5,331 bases of DNA from Deltaproteobacteria bacterium (lineage in GTDB: Bacteria; Myxococcota_A; Polyangia; Haliangiales; Haliangiaceae): positions 1 through 5,331 of the forward strand of contig JACCYD010000252.1 of assembly GCA_013696695.1 (NCBI GenBank), written 5' to 3'. Under the pieces are notes generated by a model. The model was not told the origin of the DNA. It saw only the letters and a program-made list of their open reading frames with translations, and did no database searches. Shown here piece by piece: positions 1 through 4,638 of the stretch (the stretch's first letter is position 1; every line of letters begins with the position of its first letter). The position numbers and the translations under genes were made by a program.

Positions 1-1
1 C

Positions 2-481
2 TGTAACGGCCTCAACAACATCTGCACCGTCCCGACGCAAGCGCGCCCGTTCGATTGCGATATCCCCGATCGAACCGGTGACGACGAACCGGCGGCCGGC
101 TTGCAGCTCGTGAATCTGTCGTGCGTCTCCGGCATTCGCGAGCTCCGCCAGTGCTTGTTCGAGGATGATCCCGGCGACTGGTTTCAGTTCGACGTGCCCG
201 ACAACTGCAGCGCCGTGCAGATCGAGGCGCAGCTGACGTTTCCGGTCGCGTTCGAGCCGGTGGCGATCCAGCTGTCGACCGAAGGTGGCGCGCCGGTCAC
301 GGTCGACACCGAGTGCGACCTCGACAACCAAGAAGCCGGCCAAGCCACCCGCTGCTTCCAGATGACGGTGCCGAACGGCACGCATTATGCGATCGGTCTC
401 GTGCACTCGGGGATCGAGAACTGTGGCGGCGAATGCTCCCACAACCGCTACACGTTGAATCTGCAGCTCTCGACGCCCTGA
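2..481 (+). CDS. Exported Cys-rich protein with PPC-like domain, 3' part only
   Basis: The reading frame is open from the left edge (first whole codon at base 2) to TGA at 479-481, giving 159 residues; the true start and any signal peptide lie outside the window. A TTG at 101 could be read as a start, but the frame upstream has the same codon style and conserved-looking cysteines, so I treat it as internal. Ten cysteines occur in 159 residues (1, 8, 19, 41, 51, 69, 105, 118, 141, 145 of the visible part), typical of disulfide-bonded exported proteins. Residues about 54-156 have the layout of a bacterial pre-peptidase C-terminal (PPC) beta-sandwich: DPGDWFQFDVP at the first strand, alternating hydrophobic strands, then GTHYAIGLV and a closing YTLNLQL. 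PPC domains are usually accessory modules of secreted enzymes or surface proteins; no catalytic domain is visible here. The family call is from pattern only; export is a good inference, precise function unknown. Confidence 0.75.
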   Translation, partial: CNGLNNICTVPTQARPFDCDIPDRTGDDEPAAGLQLVNLSCVSGIRELRQCLFEDDPGDWFQFDVPDNCSAVQIEAQLTFPVAFEPVAIQLSTEGGAPVTVDTECDLDNQEAGQATRCFQMTVPNGTHYAIGLVHSGIENCGGECSHNRYTLNLQLSTP

Positions 482-565
482 TACAGGCAGCGCAGCCGTC
501 TGACTCTGCGACAACGACGAAGTTAAAAATCGGATCTTCGTCGGATCCCGCGCGTCGGCGCGTAG

Positions 566-961
566 ATGTCGAGATTCACCAACCTGGTTGTCGTCCTGTC
601 CCTCGCAGCGTGCGAGACCGCTGCCCCGACCCAGTCGGCTCCCGTGTTCCCGGAGCCGGCCTCGAAGATCGAGGCGACCAAGGCGCCCGAGCCCCCTGCA
701 GCGATCGCCGAGGTCGCGCCCGCGCCCGCACCTGCCGTCGCGCCGGTGAAGCCGAAGGCCGTCCCCAAGAAGACCGTCGCACCCGAGCCGGCGCCCGTCG
801 CGATCGATGGTCGCATCGGCGAAGGCAAGGGCGCCTACTATCCGCCCGGGTGTCGACCGGGTAGCCGGATGATGTGCCGCTGGCGCGAGGACGTCGACGA
901 GCGCGTGGTGCCGCGCGTCACCAAGAAGCCCAGCCCGGAGACCGCGACGGAGTCGCCATGA
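566..961 (+). CDS. Small Pro/Ala-rich lipoprotein
   Basis: A 131-residue protein starting at ATG 566. The N terminus is a short lipoprotein signal: Arg3, a hydrophobic core (LVVVLSL) and the lipobox LAAC with the lipidated Cys at 16. Residues 17-80 are a low-complexity Pro/Ala/Glu/Lys stretch, probably an extended tether through the periplasm or off the membrane. The C terminus (about 81-115) looks like a small folded or conserved piece, with GAYYPPG, a Cys pair at 96 and 104 and a charged segment. No enzymatic motif is visible. No clear Shine-Dalgarno precedes the ATG, but the lipobox position fits this start well. The stop overlaps the start of the next gene (ATGA, 958-961), which implies translational coupling with the ferritin-like protein. 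Localisation is well supported; function is not recognised. Confidence 0.8.
   Translation: MSRFTNLVVVLSLAACETAAPTQSAPVFPEPASKIEATKAPEPPAAIAEVAPAPAPAVAPVKPKAVPKKTVAPEPAPVAIDGRIGEGKGAYYPPGCRPGSRMMCRWREDVDERVVPRVTKKPSPETATESP
949..952 (+). promoter_or_regulatory. Shine-Dalgarno GGAG for the ferritin-like gene
   Basis: GGAG lies five bases upstream of ATG 958, inside the end of the lipoprotein gene. It decides the start of the ferritin-like gene: an in-frame ATG further upstream at 874 lies wholly within the lipoprotein coding region and would add 28 Arg-rich residues typical of out-of-frame reading. Confidence 0.65.
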
Positions 962-1701
962 TCGAGCTCGCCACCGACGTCCGGTTGCTGTCGCGATTCG
1001 TCGACGATCTCGGACGCACCGCGCCGAAGCCAATGCCGTCGCGGCCCGTACTCGCGGCGCACGCTACCGAAGATGTCGAGGCCGCGCGGTTCGCGTGGGC
1101 AACCCGGATCTCCGACGAGTACCGCTCGGTGGCAATCTTCGCCGAGCTACTCGGGCTCCTCTCCGACCTCGAAGCGCCGTTTCCCGCGCTGTGTGCCGTG
1201 CAGCGGCTGATCGGCGACGAGCTGCGCCACACGCAGATGACCGTCGAAGTCGTCGACTGGCTCGGCGGCTCGTCCGATCTCGAGATCGATCTACGCGATG
1301 TCGGCCTGCCGCCGCGCCGTGCGTCGGAGACCCCCGCAGCGCGTGCGCTGCGGATCGTCGCGCGCGAGATCGTGGTCGGCGAAGAGGAATCGATCTTCGC
1401 CCTCGCGGCGTATCGCAACGCGACGACGGATCCGGCGATCCGCGGTGTGCTCGAGCAGATCCTCACCGACGAGGTGCGCCACGCGGCAGCCGGTCGCGCG
1501 CTGCTCGCGCTGTTCGATCGCGGCGAGCTTGCCCGCGCGACCTCGGAGCTCCGCGCGAAGCTCCCCGAGTTGATGGCGGCCGATCGCGCGGATCTGCGTG
1601 CGCACTACCTCGACTCGGCGACCGGTGGACCGGGCCGCGCCCTCGGTGCGTGCCTCGAGCGCGCTGACCTCGAGGCGCTCTGGCAACGCGTCCTCGTATA
1701 A
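958..1701 (+). CDS. Ferritin-like superfamily (diiron) protein
   Basis: A 247-residue, largely helical cytoplasmic protein. It shows the two-fold helix-pair pattern of ferritin-like diiron proteins: an acidic helix with Glu54 (ISDEYRS) followed by an ExxH at Glu88-His91 (DELRH), then a second acidic helix with Glu142-144 (GEEES) followed by a second ExxH at Glu172-His175 (DEVRH). The full ligand set (E, ExxH, E, ExxH) is therefore present, so metal binding is likely. The spacing from acidic helix to ExxH (about 34 and 30 residues) suits the fold. Members range from iron stores to oxidases and oxygenases such as the MiaE and AurF types; the sequence does not settle which. No signal peptide is seen. 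ATG 958 is chosen because it has a good Shine-Dalgarno and overlaps the lipoprotein stop as ATGA. The membrane GAF/SpoIIE-like gene starts 13 bases after its stop, so all three are probably cotranscribed. Superfamily is solid; substrate is unknown. Confidence 0.8.
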   Translation: MIELATDVRLLSRFVDDLGRTAPKPMPSRPVLAAHATEDVEAARFAWATRISDEYRSVAIFAELLGLLSDLEAPFPALCAVQRLIGDELRHTQMTVEVVDWLGGSSDLEIDLRDVGLPPRRASETPAARALRIVAREIVVGEEESIFALAAYRNATTDPAIRGVLEQILTDEVRHAAAGRALLALFDRGELARATSELRAKLPELMAADRADLRAHYLDSATGGPGRALGACLERADLEALWQRVLV

Positions 1702-1714
1702 GCTCGGCCCCGTC

Positions 1715-3826
1715 GTGGGGCTCGAGTGGAATTGGCTGTGCCTGCCGTACCTGCTGTGCGCAGCGGCGCTGATCGCGGTCGCGGTGATCGCGGCGGTGAT
1801 CCGCGGCGATCGCGTGATGCGGCTCGGCGCGATCGGCGCAGCGACCAACGCCGTGCCGTGGGCGCTGGTGAGTGCGGTGGTGACCTGGACCGACGACCCC
1901 GAGATCGCGACCATGCTGCTGCGGCTCGGCAATGGACCGATCGCGCTGGTCGGGCCGAGCTTTCTGTTGGTGTTGCTCGGCGTCAGCGGGCAGCTCGAGC
2001 GCAACCGCTGGCTCGCTCGCACGGCGGGCCTGATCGGCGTCGGGCTCTCGCTGGTGTGCTGGACCACCGATTGGACGATCGCGGGCGTGCAGGAGCTCGG
2101 GTCGGGGATCTTCTATCCCGCGCCGGGGCCGCTCACCGGGATCCACTTCTCGCAGGTCGCGCTGTGGCTGCTGATCGGCATCGCGATCGCACGGCGCACG
2201 ACGGGAAGTGACGAACGCAAGAAGCTGGTACATCTGCTCGTCCTCGTGCTGGCGCTCGGCGCGGTGGGTGGCGTCGACATGCTGCTGGTCTACGACATCG
2301 CGGGCTCGTACCCGATCGCGTGGGGACCGATCCTGATCGCGGCGCTGCTGTCGATCTACTACGAGCTGCGCAGCGATCTGCTGCGCCCGCAAGGCATCGA
2401 CTACGGTGTGGTGATCGAGATCCTGGCCTTCGCGGGCGCTGCCATCACGATCGCCGCGATCGCGCTGGTCCTCGAAGGCACGGCGGCCGTGATCCTGGCG
2501 ACGGCGGCGAGTGCGGCGTGGGCGGTGACGCTCGGGATCGCGTGGGCACGAACGCGCGAGCGGCCGGTACGGATCGCGAGCGAGCGCGCACTCGAAGAGC
2601 TGGTGGCATCGCTCGGCGAGGTCGACACCGACGCGGCGATCGGCGAGCGGCTCGCGGAGCTGTGGCGCCACATCGGGATCGAGACGCACATGATCGAGCG
2701 CGTCGAGGGCGAGCTCCTGGTGACCGTCGGTGCCGCCGAGCTTCGCGCGCTACCTCCAACGGGCGGCAACACGCGGCCACTCGATCGCGAGCTCGCAGAT
2801 TGGTTCGTCGCGCACGACGACGTGCTGTCGGCGGGAGATCTCGGCACCGCGCTTCTCGGCCCGATCCGGCCGAAGCTCGAGAGGCTGTTCGCGGCGCGCG
2901 GGGCGACGCTGATCGTGCCGCTCGTCGATCGCGGTTCGCTCGTCGGCATGGTCGAAGCCGATCACGAGAAGGCGCTACGCGAAGAAGAGCGCGGCTTGAT
3001 CGTCGAGTCCGCGCGAGCGACGGCGCGCGCGTTGACGTTCGTCGCGCTGTCGAGGACGGCGGCGCGCGAATACGAGACCGCGCGGGAGGTCGAGGTGGCG
3101 GAAGCGATGCGTCTCCAGGCATCCGCGAGTCGCGATGACGAGCTCGGTCGGTGGGCGGTGGCCGCCGAGTACCGCACGGCGCGGCGCACCACCGGCGCGG
3201 GCTGGTCGGCGAGCCTGTTGCCCGACGGCCGCCTCGCCGTGCTGGTGACAGAAGCGCAGGCGCATGGCGTGGCAGCGGCGCTGGCAACCGCGGCATTGAC
3301 CGGCGCATTTGCGGCCGCCACCCAGCCGAGCGCTGCGGTGAACCATCTCGAGCTCGACGATCTGATGGCCAGCCTTCGCGCGAGCGTCGAGGGCGTCGTG
3401 CGCGGCGGCGAGCCGGTGGGTGCGTTCATCGCGATCCTCGACGGAGAGGCGAAGTCGATCGCGTGGGCGTCGGCCGGACACCCGGGTGCGTTGATCGTCG
3501 GACCGGCGCCGGAAGCTGCCGCGACCGCGTCGTCGAGTGGCCTGACGTCATCGGCGATGGTGCTCGGTGGTGGTGGCGCGCGCCTCGGTGCGAGCCTCGA
3601 GATCGCGACCCGTGGCACGACGAAGTTGACGCCGGGCTCGCAGCTGGTGATCGCGTCGACCGGCCTGCGCGACGATGACGACATCGTGTGGATGGGGCAG
3701 GTCAGGGCGGCGGCACCGGCCGGCCCGCGGCTCGCGAGCGTGCTGGTCGACGTCGCGTTGGCGCGCGGCGAGCCGCACGAGGATCTGCTCGCGGTGGTGG
3801 TGCGGCAGCAACCGCAGCCGCGTTAA
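1715..3826 (+). CDS. Membrane protein with GAF-like and degenerate SpoIIE/PP2C phosphatase domain
   Basis: From GTG 1715 this is 703 residues. Residues 8-278 hold about nine hydrophobic helices (roughly 8-29, 35-57, 72-91, 103-123, 143-159, 171-193, 200-216, 232-253, 257-278), similar in style to 7TM sensor regions of histidine kinases. Residues about 290-450 look like a GAF domain, ending in LIVPLVDRGSLVGMVEAD (399-416). A helical linker (458-490: EVEVAEAMRLQ, then WAVAAEYRTAR) matches the segment before RsbU-type SpoIIE domains, and residues about 480-703 follow that family: PDGRLAVLV (503-511), AHGVAAAL, SAGHPG (586-591), a PGSQLVIASTGL strand and closing EDLLAVVVR (689-697). Metal-ligand positions are altered: the GGDxYD motif reads GAGWSA, GDVSGHG reads TEAQAHG, and TDG reads STG. 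It is therefore probably catalytically dead or strongly divergent. No clear ribosome site precedes GTG 1715; the frame stays open upstream to ATG 1598, but that part overlaps the ferritin-like gene and is Arg/Ser-rich. Domain architecture is confident; activity is doubtful. Confidence 0.85.
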   Translation: MGLEWNWLCLPYLLCAAALIAVAVIAAVIRGDRVMRLGAIGAATNAVPWALVSAVVTWTDDPEIATMLLRLGNGPIALVGPSFLLVLLGVSGQLERNRWLARTAGLIGVGLSLVCWTTDWTIAGVQELGSGIFYPAPGPLTGIHFSQVALWLLIGIAIARRTTGSDERKKLVHLLVLVLALGAVGGVDMLLVYDIAGSYPIAWGPILIAALLSIYYELRSDLLRPQGIDYGVVIEILAFAGAAITIAAIALVLEGTAAVILATAASAAWAVTLGIAWARTRERPVRIASERALEELVASLGEVDTDAAIGERLAELWRHIGIETHMIERVEGELLVTVGAAELRALPPTGGNTRPLDRELADWFVAHDDVLSAGDLGTALLGPIRPKLERLFAARGATLIVPLVDRGSLVGMVEADHEKALREEERGLIVESARATARALTFVALSRTAAREYETAREVEVAEAMRLQASASRDDELGRWAVAAEYRTARRTTGAGWSASLLPDGRLAVLVTEAQAHGVAAALATAALTGAFAAATQPSAAVNHLELDDLMASLRASVEGVVRGGEPVGAFIAILDGEAKSIAWASAGHPGALIVGPAPEAAATASSSGLTSSAMVLGGGGARLGASLEIATRGTTKLTPGSQLVIASTGLRDDDDIVWMGQVRAAAPAGPRLASVLVDVALARGEPHEDLLAVVVRQQPQPR

Positions 3827-3829
3827 CGC
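3820..3829. other. Palindrome formed by overlapping convergent stop codons
   Basis: GCGTTAACGC is a perfect 10-base palindrome. The + strand gene ends CGT TAA and the - strand gene also ends CGT TAA, the two stops sharing TTAA at 3823-3826. There is no space for a separate intergenic terminator, and no T-run hairpin is seen here, so transcription from either side must run into the other gene or end inside it. Confidence 0.8.
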
Positions 3830-4308
3830 ATCAAGCGATCGAGTGCAGGCGCGATGCCGGCGGCGAGCGTCGCGATCATCGCGAGCTCGCTGACGTCGAA
3901 CGTCGAGCCCGAGGGCCGGCGCAAGGCGAGCACGGCACGAGCCGGGCGCGGGCCGATCGGCTGCAGCAGCGTGCTGCCCAACGTCTCGCGCTTTCCGCAA
4001 CCGGCCACGTCGGTCACGAGCTCGCTGAGCTGACCGCTGACCTGACCGGTCGCGTTCCATACGGTGCGTCGCGGCCAGTCGATCCACAGGCAGAGCGCGT
4101 CGGTGACGTGAAGAAGCTTGCAGAGATCGCGCTGCAGCTGATTCGCCCCTGCGGCGAACGTCTGCGCCATCGCGAGGTTCGTGGCGAGCGCCGACAGCTC
4201 CCGCATCGACGGCATCGCGCTGGGCGTCGCGACCTGACGCGGCGGCCGCGGCGTCATCACCGGACCTGTGCCCCTCGCCAGCTTCGACGGCGGCGAGTCG
4301 AACACCAT
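3823..4308 (-). CDS. Stand-alone GAF-domain protein
   Basis: A 161-residue protein from ATG at 4308-4306. Residues 1-35 are a Pro/Ser/Arg-rich, probably disordered N terminus. Residues about 36-160 look like one GAF domain: a first helix (MRELSALATNLAMAQTF), then LQRDLCKLLHVTDALCLWID strand-helix, TVWNATG, a long acidic helix, LLQPIG, the strand ARAVLALRRP and a closing helix FDVSELAMIATLAAGIAPAL. GAF domains bind small ligands or mediate dimerisation; no output domain is attached, so it may work in trans with another regulator. Four cysteines (63, 73, 104 and nearby context) could matter for redox sensing, which is speculation. The frame is open upstream to GTG 4518, but third-position GC falls there and the extension would cover a palindrome and a sigma-54-like promoter, so ATG 4308 is preferred; GTG 4362 is another option. 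No clear Shine-Dalgarno is seen. It is convergent with the membrane protein gene and their stops overlap. Confidence 0.75.
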   Translation of the reverse strand: MVFDSPPSKLARGTGPVMTPRPPRQVATPSAMPSMRELSALATNLAMAQTFAAGANQLQRDLCKLLHVTDALCLWIDWPRRTVWNATGQVSGQLSELVTDVAGCGKRETLGSTLLQPIGPRPARAVLALRRPSGSTFDVSELAMIATLAAGIAPALDRLMR

Positions 4309-4374
4309 CGGAACGATCGGGGTGTTGTCATCGCGAAGCCTCGTGGACGAGAAGTGGTGCACGTCGGGAAGGAG

Positions 4375-4390
4375 TGCGATCGGCGTGCCA
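4375..4390 (-). promoter_or_regulatory. Putative sigma-54 (-24/-12) promoter of the GAF gene
   Basis: Reading the - strand from 4390 to 4375 gives TGGCACGCCGATCGCA. The sigma-54 consensus is TGGCACG-N4-TTGCA; the match has one mismatch (TCGCA for TTGCA), and the invariant GG and GC are separated by the required 10 bases. It would start transcription near 4364, giving a leader of about 55 bases before ATG 4308. Sigma-54 promoters need an enhancer-binding protein, and a palindrome sits at a suitable distance upstream. Confidence 0.5.
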
Positions 4391-4440
4391 CGGCAGAAAC
4401 GACAGATCGCGCCGAAACTCGCGCCCTTGGTGACACGAGT

Positions 4441-4458
4441 CGTGCAACTCGTTGCACG
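4441..4458. promoter_or_regulatory. 18-base perfect palindrome, candidate activator or operator site
   Basis: CGTGCAAC-TC-GTTGCACG has 8-base perfect arms with a 2-base spacer. It lies about 77-94 bases upstream of the start point predicted from the sigma-54-like element, a typical place for an enhancer-binding-protein site. The 2-base loop and lack of a T-run argue against a terminator. The binding protein is not known. Confidence 0.55.
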
Positions 4459-4519
4459 CGGACGGCGGTTAGCTGCGCGAAGACTGTCCGAATCATGTGC
4501 GAACGAGGGGGCATGCACG

Positions 4520-4532
4520 GGGAATCATTCCC
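4520..4532. promoter_or_regulatory. 13-base palindrome, possible second operator
   Basis: GGGAAT-C-ATTCCC has perfect 6-base arms around one central base. It lies 106 bases before the lipoprotein start at 4639 and beyond the 18-base palindrome as seen from the GAF gene. It could serve either gene; a chance occurrence is possible given its length. Confidence 0.3.
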
Positions 4533-4638
4533 AGGCTTGTGCGTCAGCCACCTGCTGCCGAGATCGCGTCGCAGGTCGGTAGGGGCTGTGAGCCAGCTGT
4601 CATTGCGGGCCCCGAGCAATCCAACAAAGCTGTGGTGG

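Larger units (their letters stand above)
4309..4638. other. Divergent intergenic region with operator and promoter candidates
   Basis: These 330 bases separate the - strand GAF gene from the + strand lipoprotein gene. GC bias by codon position is weak over most of it, so I do not call a gene, although the - strand frame of the GAF gene stays open to 4518. It contains a sigma-54-like -24/-12 element facing the GAF gene, an 18-base palindrome upstream of that, and a 13-base palindrome further upstream. The hexamer TGCACG or its complement CGTGCA occurs at 4358-4363, 4441-4446, 4453-4458 and 4514-4519. I see no convincing promoter for the + strand lipoprotein gene. Confidence 0.6.

Noticed and set aside
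491..510. Hairpin CGCAG...CTGCG after the first gene as a terminator
   Set aside because: The stem is only 5 bases with a 10-base loop and has no following T-run.
874..957. Upstream ATG start for the ferritin-like gene
   Set aside because: The added 28 residues are Arg-rich, lie wholly inside the lipoprotein gene, and the ATG at 958 has a better ribosome site and the ATGA overlap.
1463..2689. Long open frame of 408 codons on the - strand
   Set aside because: It spans the ferritin-like gene end and the membrane part of the SpoIIE-like gene, and its product is an Arg/Asp/His/Gln-rich string without domains or hydrophobic core. This is typical shadow coding opposite GC-rich genes.
2445..3684. 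Several - strand open frames of 160-290 codons opposite the GAF/SpoIIE-like region
   Set aside because: Products are Arg- or Ser/Ala-rich, mutually overlapping and without motifs, while the + strand frame has clear domains.
1740..3826. Very frequent GATCG/CGATCG words
   Set aside because: They fall mostly on Asp-Arg, Ile-Ala and Ala-Ile codon pairs in the preferred GC-rich codons, so codon use explains them; I see no regular spacing.
4309..4518. GTG 4518 start giving a 231-residue GAF protein
   Set aside because: Codon-position GC bias is weak in the first 30-40 codons, and the extension would contain the palindrome and the sigma-54-like promoter. It is kept as an alternative, not excluded; a CRFC motif in this stretch would matter if it were coding.
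4602..4620. Inverted repeat ATTGC...GCAAT before the LVIVD lipoprotein
   Set aside because: Five-base arms with a 9-base loop are too weak to separate from chance.
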